Below are positions 1 through 5,448 of a stretch of DNA of 6,910 nucleotides, piece after piece. The position numbers and the translations under genes are program-made. The notes below the pieces were generated by a model. The model did not search any database. It was given only the letters and a program-made list of their open reading frames with translations, and was not told the origin of the DNA. Origin of the DNA: Natronomonas sp. (GTDB lineage: Archaea; Halobacteriota; Halobacteria; Halobacteriales; Haloarculaceae); contig SLIW01000167.1 in the NCBI GenBank assembly GCA_007135435.1, positions 1-6,910 of the forward strand, given 5' to 3'. The first letter of the stretch is position 1. Every line of letters begins with the position of its first letter.

Positions 1-52
1 GGAGTAACCGGCCGACTGGCTCCGATGCGAACCGTTCGGCAGCGCATTCACG

Positions 53-712
53 TTACTCAGGAACGCGCCCCGGCCGATACATGTCCGCGAGCTCGAAGTC
101 GAACGCCTCGAGGCCGGCGACGTCGTCCGCCGAGAGGCCGTCGGTCTCCTCCGCCCAGGCGACCGCGTCCTCCCGGTCGGCGAACGGCCGGGGGTTGAGT
201 CCCATGGGCTCGTCCATCCGCTCGAAATCGTCGTCGAGGACGTAGGAGGCCTCGGTGCCGTCGATAAGGACACCGTCGTCGAACGCGGAGACCCATACGC
301 CAACGACGGCCGCCTCGGAGCCGTCCAGTGCCGGCGGGTCGATGTAATACCCGACCATGCACCCGGCGGAACAGAAGAACGCACCAGTTTCGTCCGCGTG
401 GGCCACCTGGGCGTCCCACTCGGGGTACTCCTCGACCACCATGCCGCAGACGCCGTCACAGCGGCGGTCAGACGGCGGATCGATCGGCTCGTCGCCCGGG
501 TGGTCGGCCAATGCTGCGTCTGCGTCGCCCGTGCCCCCCTGATCGTCGTGTTCTGCGTGGTCGTCGTGATCGTGATCCCGGTCATCGCCAGCGTCATCGG
601 CACCGTCGTCGTCGGAGCCCCCGATGCAGCCGGCGGTTCCCGCCGCGACGCCAGCGACGAGCGTCCCGAGGAACGTCCGGCGCGCGGTGTCGTCTCGGTC
701 AGGGAGCCGCAT
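53..712 (-). CDS. NosL-family Tat-exported lipoprotein, probable copper-binding
   Basis: A 219-residue protein of the NosL family, whose studied members are lipoproteins delivering Cu(I) to the copper sites of nitrous oxide reductase. The N-terminus has a twin-arginine motif (ARRTFLG, residues 10-16), a short Ala/Gly-rich hydrophobic stretch and a lipobox ending AGC (Cys29), so it is probably Tat-exported and lipid-anchored outside the membrane. A linker rich in Asp and His (about residues 44-58) follows. The NosL core has CxxxCGM (Cys85, Cys89, Met91), a second CxxxC (Cys114, Cys118) and the family's PMG...PF segment (169-177) before a C-terminal helical region. I chose the ATG at 712: a longer reading to 739 would run through a TATA-like box at 736-741 and add residues before the signal peptide. 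No nosZ, nosD, nosF or nosY is seen nearby, so the copper client is unknown. Family call is confident; physiological role is inferred. Confidence 0.87.
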   Translation of the reverse strand: MRLPDRDDTARRTFLGTLVAGVAAGTAGCIGGSDDDGADDAGDDRDHDHDDHAEHDDQGGTGDADAALADHPGDEPIDPPSDRRCDGVCGMVVEEYPEWDAQVAHADETGAFFCSAGCMVGYYIDPPALDGSEAAVVGVWVSAFDDGVLIDGTEASYVLDDDFERMDEPMGLNPRPFADREDAVAWAEETDGLSADDVAGLEAFDFELADMYRPGRVPE

Positions 713-735
713 CACCCGACAGTACGCCTCGGGCG

Positions 736-741
736 ACAAAA
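736..741 (-). promoter_or_regulatory. TATA-like box of the NosL-family gene
   Basis: TTTTGT on the minus strand, centred about 26 bases upstream of the ATG at 712 and standing out from GC-rich flanks. The spacing fits an archaeal TATA box driving a leaderless transcript that begins at or beside the start codon. Inferred from position and composition only. Confidence 0.5.
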
Positions 742-836
742 CGGGACCGGTCGCGAGCGCGGGTCACGCACTCGAGCACCGGGGTCGACGGCGGATCTGG
801 ACCATCGAGGACGCACCCGACCGTCGAGGGCACCGG

Positions 837-2069
837 CTAGCGGAACGTCAACCCCTCGCGCAGCTCCCGCGCCCGCCTCAGCAGTGAGTCGACGTCGGCG
901 TCGACGTCGGCGTCGACGTCGGCGTCCCCGTCGTCGACCAGCGTGACGTGGCCCATCTTCCGTAGCGGCCGGACCTCGCGCTTGCCGTACCAGTGCAGCG
1001 ACGCCTCCGGCGTCCGGAGCACCGCCTCGATCCCCGACAGCCTGGCTTCCCGCGGTTCGTCGACGTCGCCGAGGACGTTCGCCGTCACCGTGGGCGACCG
1101 CCGCTCGGCGGCGCCGAGAGGCCACCCGAGCACCGCGCGGACGTGCTGTTCGAACTGCGAGCACCGCGCCCCCTCGATCGTCCAGTGGCCGGAGTTGTGC
1201 GGGCGCGGGGCGATCTCGTTGACGAGGATCCCCCCGTCGACTCGCGGGTCGCTCCGCTCCCCGCTCGCACTATCCGAGGCGCCTCGCGCCTCGCGCACCT
1301 CGAACAGCTCGATCCCGTAGACGCCTCGCCCCTCGAGGACGTCCAGGACCTCGAGGGCGACCTCGCGAGCGCGCTCGCGGACCGCCTCGTCGGTCCGGGC
1401 CGGCGAGACCATCTCCCGGAGGATCTCCTCCTCCTGGATGGTCTCGGTGACCGGGAACGCGCGGACCTCGTCGTCGCCCTGGACGCCGATGACGGCGAGC
1501 TCTCGCTCGAAGTCGACGAGCTCCTCCGCGACCGCCGGGCGTCCCAGGCGCTCCATCGCGGCGGCGGTCTCGTCGGGCGACTCGACGGGGAAGTTCCCGC
1601 GACCGTCGTAGCCCCCGCGGCGCGCCTTCAGCATGAGGGGCCAGCCGAGGGCCTCCCCGGCCGCGCGGAGGTCGGCCGCGTCGTCGACCCGCCGGAACGC
1701 GGGGACCGGCACGCCGGCGTCCTCCAGCGCGCGGTTCTGGACCAGCTTGTCCTGGATCATCCGCAGCGTGTCCGGGTCGGGGTGGACCGGCGTGCCCGTC
1801 TCCTCGCTCACGCGGGCCAGCGCGTCCGGGTCGGCCAGCTCGATCTCGTAGGTGAGGACGTCGACTCGCTCGGCCAGTTCCCTGATCGCGGCCTCGTCGT
1901 CGAAGTCGCCGACGACCTGGTCGCGGACGACCGGCGCGGCAGGACAGTCCGGCGTCGGGTCGGAGACCACGACCTCGACGCCGAGCGGGCCGGCCGCCTC
2001 GCCGAGCATCCTGCCCAGCTGCCCACCGCCGACGACGCCGACGGTGGCCGCCGGCGTAGTGTGCTTCAT
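837..2069 (-). CDS. purK: 5-(carboxyamino)imidazole ribonucleotide synthase (PurK)
   Basis: A 410-residue cytosolic ATP-grasp enzyme. PurK uses ATP and bicarbonate to carboxylate 5-aminoimidazole ribonucleotide to N5-CAIR, which PurE then rearranges in de novo purine synthesis. Visible hallmarks are the N-terminal GGGQLGRM loop (14-21), an ATP-grasp segment with Lys148 and RGGYDGRG (151-158), and the signature NEIAPRPHNSGHW (284-296) followed by QFEQHVRAVLGWP. Two low-complexity acidic insertions sit in likely surface loops: a Ser/Asp/Gly/Arg-rich stretch near 260-280, and a DADV repeat near the C-terminus encoded by a 12-bp tandem repeat. The ATG at 2069 begins MKHTTPAATVGVVGGG, with a promoter-like box about 30 bases upstream; an upstream ATG at 2108 would place that box inside the gene. 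PurE, often adjacent in haloarchaea, is absent from both flanks. Function is secure. Confidence 0.96.
   Translation of the reverse strand: MKHTTPAATVGVVGGGQLGRMLGEAAGPLGVEVVVSDPTPDCPAAPVVRDQVVGDFDDEAAIRELAERVDVLTYEIELADPDALARVSEETGTPVHPDPDTLRMIQDKLVQNRALEDAGVPVPAFRRVDDAADLRAAGEALGWPLMLKARRGGYDGRGNFPVESPDETAAAMERLGRPAVAEELVDFERELAVIGVQGDDEVRAFPVTETIQEEEILREMVSPARTDEAVRERAREVALEVLDVLEGRGVYGIELFEVREARGASDSASGERSDPRVDGGILVNEIAPRPHNSGHWTIEGARCSQFEQHVRAVLGWPLGAAERRSPTVTANVLGDVDEPREARLSGIEAVLRTPEASLHWYGKREVRPLRKMGHVTLVDDGDADVDADVDADVDSLLRRARELREGLTFR
888..923. repeat. Three 12-bp tandem repeats inside the 3' end of purK
   Basis: Three perfect copies of GTCGACGTCGGC (plus-strand sense), with the first three bases of a fourth. 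On the minus strand the unit is four codons and encodes repeated Asp-Ala-Asp-Val in an acidic linker just before the last PurK helix. The unit keeps the reading frame, so copy-number change by slippage would lengthen or shorten the linker without breaking the enzyme. Confidence 0.9.
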
Positions 2070-2095
2070 GGACAGTGGTGGGCCGTGCGGGGCCG

Positions 2096-2102
2096 TGTAA
2101 GT
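2096..2102 (-). promoter_or_regulatory. TATA-like box of purK
   Basis: ACTTACA on the minus strand, centred about 30 bases upstream of the purK ATG at 2069, in an otherwise GC-rich leader. Position fits a leaderless or nearly leaderless haloarchaeal transcript. It is a weaker match to a TTTAWA-like box than the ribH box. Confidence 0.4.
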
Positions 2103-2143
2103 TCCCATTCTGGAGCGGGGAGGCGGTCAGTCCATCAGTCTGT

Positions 2144-2162
2144 CTCGAGTGCCGCTCGAGTG
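2144..2162. repeat. Paired CTCGAGTG direct repeats upstream of purK
   Basis: Two identical 8-bp copies of CTCGAGTG (2144-2151 and 2155-2162), with an 11-bp repeat period, about one DNA helical turn. The inner CTCGAG is itself palindromic, so the pair can also fold as a six-base stem with a five-base loop. It lies about 42 bases upstream of the purK box and about 45 bases past the end of the agl23-like gene, so it could be a protein-binding site or a 3' hairpin. No T-run follows on the minus strand, which argues against a simple terminator. Confidence 0.4.
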
Positions 2163-2206
2163 GTGCGTTGTCGTGGTCGGTGGAGGGCGGCCACCGATCC
2201 CCGGCG

Positions 2207-4072
2207 CTAGTCCAGTCGCGACTCGTCCACGTAGAAGACGAACGGCGTGTCCGTCGTCCGCATCAGGAAGACCCGGTCATCGTAGCGGTCGTCGATCCGG
2301 TCGTCGACGGCCTGGCGTTCGTTCGCGTGGGCGACGACGACCGGCGGATCGTCGGCGAGGGCCCCCTCGAGGGCCTCCTCGTCCGGTGCGCAGTCGACCT
2401 CCATCTCGCCCGCCTCGAAGTACCACGGCAGCGGGAGCGCGGCGAACCAGTTCGAGCAGGTCGGCCGCCGCTCGAGCTCCTCGTCGACCGGGTTGTACAG
2501 GTGCTCGCCGTAGAGGACGACGTCCGTGCCCTCGTGTTCGGCCGCGAGCGCGCGCATGTCCGCGAGCGTCGGCTCGAGGTCCCCCGACGGCTGGGCGTAC
2601 TGCACCAGGGTGTTGTCGGGGGACTTCGGGTCGGCGAAACTGGTCGCGTACCCCGTCCAGGCCATCGACCCCACGAGGACCACGGCGATGGCGACGGCCA
2701 GCGCGGCGCGCCGGAGGTCGTCGTCGCGGTGCGCCGCGCGGCCCCAGCGGTAGAGGCCACCGAAGGCGTACGCCGCCGGGACCGACAGCGGGAGGACCAC
2801 GTGGACGACGAGCCAGGAGGCGCCGCCGATGTCGGCGATGTACGGATAGCCGGCCACGGAGGCGGCGCCCCAGTAGAAGCAGAACGTCACCAGGTCGTCC
2901 GGCAGGCGGTCGGGGACCCGAGCGGCCAGGATCGTCGTCCCGAAGCCCGCGACGGCCAGCACGACGAGGGCGGCGGACGACTCGACGGTCGTGAGCGCCG
3001 TATCGGTGAGGAACTCGAGGTAGGGGTTGGGGTCGTCGGTCCGCGGGAGGACCCACTGACAGGCGTACAGCTCGGCGGTCGAGCCGACGGTGAACACCAC
3101 GAGACGCGGGAGGAGCAGCGGGTTCACCAGCGCCTCGCCGAGCGTCGGCTGGGCGGCGACGTCGAAGGCGCCGTCGTAGCCGATGCACGATCGGTAGTAG
3201 AGCCCCTGAGAGGGCATCCCGCCGCGAGGAGCGTAGATGTAGGTGATCGCGAGGACGAAGAGGACCACGCTCGCGGCGACGGTGCGGGCGTGCCGGACGA
3301 GGCCTCCGACGCCCCAGGCGAGGTACTCCCGGAGGACGTCGAGGGGATCGTCTCCCGGTGGCCGGTTGCCGGCGGCGGCTGGATCGTCTCCGGCGGTGGC
3401 ACCTCCACTGGCAGCTGGATCGTCATCGGCGGTGTCATCGTTGCCACCTGTTGCACCGTCACGGGCGGCACGCCACTCGAGCGTGGCGTACACCAGCCGG
3501 TGGCCGAGGAGCAACCCCGCGGCGCCGACGAACGCGGCGAGGTAGGCGAGGGCGTTCTCCTTCGCGCCGAAGCCGAGCGCCAGCGCCAGCGCCGCGGGGA
3601 GGAGGTACCGGCCGTCGTCGAGGTCGACCGCACGGACGAGGCAGGCGAACGCGAGGAAGCAGAAGGCGCCCACGAGGACGTCGTTGCGCATGAACCGCGA
3701 GTAGTACAGCAGTGCGGGATTGAGCGCGAGCAGGAGCGCCAGGGCGACGACCGCCTCGTCGCGGAGCCGGTGGCGGAACAGCAGCGCGGTCAGGGGGAGG
3801 AGGCCGCCCGCGAGGGCCGGGACCAGCCGCATCACGGCGTCCGTCGCGCCGAGGAGGTCGAACAGCGGCGCGTTCACGAGCTTCAGCAACGGGCCGTGAA
3901 TCACGGGCCGGTAGAACAGGACGCCGGTCTGGCCGTACTCGACGATCCAGTAGGCGACGCGGGCCTCGTCCCAGTGTGCCACCCGTCCCCCGAGGTCGAC
4001 CAGCCGCACCGCGAGCGCCAGGAGCGAGAGCCCGACGACGGCCTGCACGACCCGGTCACGACGCACGTCCAT
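2207..4072 (-). CDS. Agl23-like (TIGR03663-type) flippase activity-associated membrane protein
   Basis: A 621-residue multispanning membrane protein resembling haloarchaeal Agl23/TIGR03663 proteins, which are linked to N-glycosylation and moving lipid-linked glycans across the membrane. It has a GT-C-like layout: a first membrane segment (about 8-28), then an outer loop with HWDEARVAYW (33-42) and HGP (59-61), then YYSRFMRND (123-131) and a KENA motif, followed by more hydrophobic segments to about residue 472. The C-terminal 150 residues are soluble, probably extracytoplasmic. An acidic Gly/Ala/Asp-rich linker (about 205-250) with internal repeats interrupts the membrane region. I chose the ATG at 4072, directly before the membrane-proximal MDVRRDR; a start at 4156 would add a Pro/Arg-rich tail crossing the promoter-like box at 4097-4102. 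No glycosyltransferase or sugar-nucleotide genes flank it. Family call is good; exact biochemical activity is uncertain. Confidence 0.85.
   Translation of the reverse strand: MDVRRDRVVQAVVGLSLLALAVRLVDLGGRVAHWDEARVAYWIVEYGQTGVLFYRPVIHGPLLKLVNAPLFDLLGATDAVMRLVPALAGGLLPLTALLFRHRLRDEAVVALALLLALNPALLYYSRFMRNDVLVGAFCFLAFACLVRAVDLDDGRYLLPAALALALGFGAKENALAYLAAFVGAAGLLLGHRLVYATLEWRAARDGATGGNDDTADDDPAASGGATAGDDPAAAGNRPPGDDPLDVLREYLAWGVGGLVRHARTVAASVVLFVLAITYIYAPRGGMPSQGLYYRSCIGYDGAFDVAAQPTLGEALVNPLLLPRLVVFTVGSTAELYACQWVLPRTDDPNPYLEFLTDTALTTVESSAALVVLAVAGFGTTILAARVPDRLPDDLVTFCFYWGAASVAGYPYIADIGGASWLVVHVVLPLSVPAAYAFGGLYRWGRAAHRDDDLRRAALAVAIAVVLVGSMAWTGYATSFADPKSPDNTLVQYAQPSGDLEPTLADMRALAAEHEGTDVVLYGEHLYNPVDEELERRPTCSNWFAALPLPWYFEAGEMEVDCAPDEEALEGALADDPPVVVAHANERQAVDDRIDDRYDDRVFLMRTTDTPFVFYVDESRLD
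3378..3437. repeat. Imperfect 36-bp direct repeat in the acidic linker of the Agl23-like gene
   Basis: Two imperfect copies of a roughly 25-base segment containing GCTGGATCGTC begin at 3378 and 3414, 36 bases (12 codons) apart. They encode TADDDPAAS and TAGDDPAAA in the protein's hydrophilic loop. A shorter related piece (GGATCGTCTCC near 3346) encodes another Gly-Asp-Asp-Pro. The in-frame duplication expands a linker rather than a membrane helix. Confidence 0.6.
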
Positions 4073-4096
4073 CGGTCGATGGCTGTCAGCCGGTCG

Positions 4097-4102
4097 TAAG
4101 AA
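4097..4102 (-). promoter_or_regulatory. TATA-like box of the Agl23-like gene
   Basis: TTCTTA on the minus strand, centred about 27 bases upstream of the ATG at 4072. The spacing matches leaderless haloarchaeal promoters and supports the shorter start. Inferred from composition and spacing. Confidence 0.5.
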
Positions 4103-4283
4103 CACTTCCGGTCGTCGTGGAGGGTAGGCACTGGCCGGCTCACGGCCGCCCGTCACTCGTCTCGGCCGGCATCACACGGGAGAAGACACTTGGCGATCGT
4201 CCCCGAGACTCCCCGACGACCACCTCCCTGCCCGCAGGAGGCGGCCTCGCGACCAGCAGACGACCACCCGCCCCTCAGGAATC

Positions 4284-4682
4284 GTGACCAGCGCACGAAC
4301 CCTCCCCATCGAAGACGTCCGCCCCACGCAGCTGTACCTCTCGGCGAAGAAGCTCCGGCGCGTCCTCGAGTGGTTCGACTTCGACGAGCCGAACCACGGG
4401 TCGTTACCGGCCTTCGAGCACGACGGCCGGTGGTACCTCTCGGACGGTCACACCCGGGCGTTCGCGGCGTACCTCGCCGGGGCGGAGACGCTCCGGATCG
4501 AGCGCGACCGGGAGATCCGCGAGGCGTACGACTTCGGGCTGTACCTCGAGTGCGTCGACTGGTGTCGAGACGCCGATGTCGAGAGCGTCGCGGATCTCCG
4601 CGGCCGGGTGCTCGAACCCGAGACCTACGAGGCGCAGTGGCTCGAGCGGTGCCGTCGCGCCCGAAGCCGGCCCGAGGACTGA
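4284..4682 (+). CDS. Small ParB/sulfiredoxin-like domain protein, function unknown
   Basis: A 132-residue soluble protein with a GTG start. The N-terminal half has IEDVRPTQLYLS (9-20), a helix containing KKLRRVLEWFDF (22-33), then LPAFEHDGRWYLSDGHTRAFAAYLAG (41-66 in two adjoining pieces). The DGHTRAFAA element resembles the G-x-H/R-R box of ParB/Srx-fold proteins, which bind nucleotide there. Residues 67-132 form a Trp/Cys-containing, mainly helical tail (CVDWC near 93-97). There is no DNA-binding HTH and no ParA partner, so it is not a normal partition protein. From memory, similar stand-alone proteins occur in bacteria and archaea, often annotated as ParB-like; I cannot check this here. 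GTG is the only sensible start: no in-frame ATG or GTG follows before the conserved part. No TATA-like box lies at the expected spacing upstream. Confidence 0.8.
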   Translation: MTSARTLPIEDVRPTQLYLSAKKLRRVLEWFDFDEPNHGSLPAFEHDGRWYLSDGHTRAFAAYLAGAETLRIERDREIREAYDFGLYLECVDWCRDADVESVADLRGRVLEPETYEAQWLERCRRARSRPED

Positions 4683-4702
4683 GGGAGGGCTGCGGATGAC
4701 GT

Positions 4703-4792
4703 TGGGACGGCGGCTCACGGTGGGACGGCGGCTCGCGATGGGATGGCGGCACACGACGGGACGGCGGCTCACGCTGGGACGGCAGCTCACGG
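4703..4792. repeat. Five-copy 18-bp tandem repeat
   Basis: Five contiguous units (4703-4720, 4721-4738, 4739-4756, 4757-4774, 4775-4792) of TGGGACGGCGGCTCACGG with one to five differences each. A degenerate sixth may precede at 4685-4702 (about 11 of 18 matching). The period is a multiple of three, so every frame stays open and gives a six-residue repeat, such as GRRLTV on the plus strand. The surrounding peptides do not look haloarchaeal. It resembles a minisatellite. No terminal inverted repeats or transposase are present. Confidence 0.92.
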
Positions 4793-4901
4793 TAAGGCGA
4801 GGTCCTGTCGACCTGTGCCGTCGGCTGCCGGCCTGCGTCGTCGAGTGCCCACGGGAACCCGCCGGGGCCTCCCCTGCAAACGCCGGTTCTTTCGGCACAC
4901 C

Positions 4902-4907
4902 TTTTAG
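4902..4907 (+). promoter_or_regulatory. TATA-like box of ribH
   Basis: TTTTAG, centred about 25 bases before the ribH ATG at 4930 and the clearest AT-rich hexamer in the area. It implies a leaderless ribH mRNA and fixes the start at 4930 rather than at any of the upstream in-frame codons. The same promoter probably drives the downstream aminotransferase. Confidence 0.6.
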
Positions 4908-4929
4908 CGGCCCTCACGGACACGGACGT

Positions 4930-5373
4930 ATGGTATCGCTCGGACTGGTGGTCGCGCAGTTCGCCAAGGAGGACGCGCGCGCCGTCACTCAGGAGATGGA
5001 GGAACACGGCCGGGAGGCGGCCGCCGCGGCGGGCGCCGAGATCGTCGAGACGGTCGAGGTGCCCGGCTCCTACGACGCGCCGCTGGCGGCGGACCGGCTG
5101 GCCCGTCGCGCGGACGTCGACGCCGTCGCCGTGCTCGGCGCGATCGTCACCGGCGACACCGACCACGACCGGGTGATCGCCGACGCGGCCGCCCAGGGGC
5201 TCACCGACGTCTCACTGCGGCGCGACACGCCGGTCAGCCTCGGCATCATCGGCCCGGGGATGAGCCAGGCGGAGGCCGAGGCGCGCGTCGACTACGGCGC
5301 GCGGGCGGTCGAGAGCGCCATCTCGCTCGCGAGGGACCTCCCGGAGGTCGCCGACACTACGGAGGACGACTGA
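4930..5373 (+). CDS. ribH: 6,7-dimethyl-8-ribityllumazine synthase (RibH)
   Basis: A 147-residue enzyme of the short archaeal lumazine synthase type. It condenses 5-amino-6-(D-ribitylamino)uracil with 3,4-dihydroxy-2-butanone 4-phosphate to give 6,7-dimethyl-8-ribityllumazine, the penultimate step of riboflavin synthesis. Family members assemble into pentamers or larger shells in the cytosol. Visible family elements are VPGSYDAPLA (44-53), which binds the ribitylaminouracil; VLGAIVTGDTDHD (68-80), with His79 the likely general base; and GIIGPGMSQAEAEARVDYGARAVESA toward the C-terminus, read here as two adjoining pieces. The start at 4930 gives the usual length and has a TATA-like box upstream. 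The acidic tail (TTEDD) contains GGAGG in its codons, which can serve as a ribosome-binding site for the next reading frame one base after the stop. No other riboflavin gene is in the window. Confidence 0.95.
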   Translation: MVSLGLVVAQFAKEDARAVTQEMEEHGREAAAAAGAEIVETVEVPGSYDAPLAADRLARRADVDAVAVLGAIVTGDTDHDRVIADAAAQGLTDVSLRRDTPVSLGIIGPGMSQAEAEARVDYGARAVESAISLARDLPEVADTTEDD

Positions 5374-5374
5374 C

Positions 5375-5410
5375 GTGACCGAGACGGCCGAGATCATGGA
5401 GGACGACTGA
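5375..5410 (+). CDS. Putative 11-codon minigene 1 between ribH and the aminotransferase gene
   Basis: GTG start one base after the ribH stop, encoding M-T-E-T-A-E-I-M-E-D-D and TGA. GGAGG inside the ribH tail (5361-5365) precedes it by 9 bases, a good ribosome-binding distance. Its ending resembles the ribH C-terminus and comes from the 37-bp duplication. It may be translated only to hand ribosomes on to the next frame, or be a chance by-product of the repeat. No function is claimed for the peptide. Confidence 0.3.
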   Translation: MTETAEIMEDD

Positions 5411-5411
5411 T

Positions 5412-5447
5412 ATGAGACAGATCACCGACACCACGGAGGACGCCTGA
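5412..5447 (+). CDS. Putative 11-codon minigene 2 between ribH and the aminotransferase gene
   Basis: ATG start one base after the stop of the first minigene, encoding M-R-Q-I-T-D-T-T-E-D-A and TGA. GGAGG at 5398-5402 precedes it by 9 bases. Its own tail contains GGAGG at 5435-5439, which sits 9 bases before the aminotransferase ATG. It has the same length as the first minigene, and its ending (DTTED) matches the ribH tail closely. Translation is plausible but unproven. Confidence 0.3.
   Translation: MRQITDTTEDA
5435..5439 (+). promoter_or_regulatory. Shine-Dalgarno site deciding the aminotransferase start
   Basis: GGAGG with a 9-base spacer to the ATG at 5449; a second in-frame ATG at 5455 would be 15 bases away. 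The spacing favours 5449. The site lies inside the third unit of the 37-bp repeat. Confidence 0.65.
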
Positions 5448-5448
5448 G

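Larger units (their letters stand above)
4683..4929. other. Intergenic region between the ParB-like gene and ribH
   Basis: A 247-base gap that holds an 18-bp tandem array near its left end and the ribH promoter box at its right end. Open frames run through it on both strands. The peptides are Arg/Ser/Thr/Pro repeats without the acidic bias of the neighbouring proteins, so I treat it as non-coding. Confidence 0.7.
5337..5447 (+). repeat. Three 37-bp units repeating the ribH stop / Shine-Dalgarno / start module
   Basis: Three head-to-tail units (5337-5373, 5374-5410, 5411-5447) each end GGAGGACG(A/C)CTGA. The last 27 bases of unit 1 match unit 3 at 23 positions and unit 2 at 20. Each unit has GGAGG, then 9 bases, then a start codon: GTG at 5375, ATG at 5412, ATG at 5449. 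Stops fall exactly 37 bases apart (5371, 5408, 5445), and each stop is separated from the next start by one base. The left halves of the units are diverged, so this is an old or partly selected duplication. Confidence 0.75.

Noticed and set aside
1..52. Possible terminator or start of a further gene at the left edge
   Set aside because: Only a weak GCCGA/TCGGC pairing is visible and no T-rich run follows the NosL-family stop on the minus strand; the stretch is too short to judge.
993..2210. A long plus-strand open frame opposite purK
   Set aside because: It is complementary to a confident purK; no domain is recognised and the composition is typical of an antisense shadow.
2075..4099. A 674-codon plus-strand open frame opposite the Agl23-like gene
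   Set aside because: It is antisense to a gene with clear membrane segments and family motifs. Its Arg/Glu/Gly/Val composition is what the complement of haloarchaeal coding DNA gives.
4227..4238. CCTGC-CC-GCAGG inverted repeat upstream of the ParB-like gene
   Set aside because: A two-base loop and a short stem in GC-rich DNA are expected by chance, and nothing ties it to a start or promoter.
4703..4792. The 18-bp array as a CRISPR
   Set aside because: Units are directly adjacent with no unique spacers and no cas genes are present.
4576..4929. An N-terminal extension of ribH through the 18-bp repeat and into the ParB-like gene
   Set aside because: It would more than double the upstream length of a small enzyme, overlap another gene and engulf the TATA-like box at 4902-4907. 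The family starts at the ATG at 4930.
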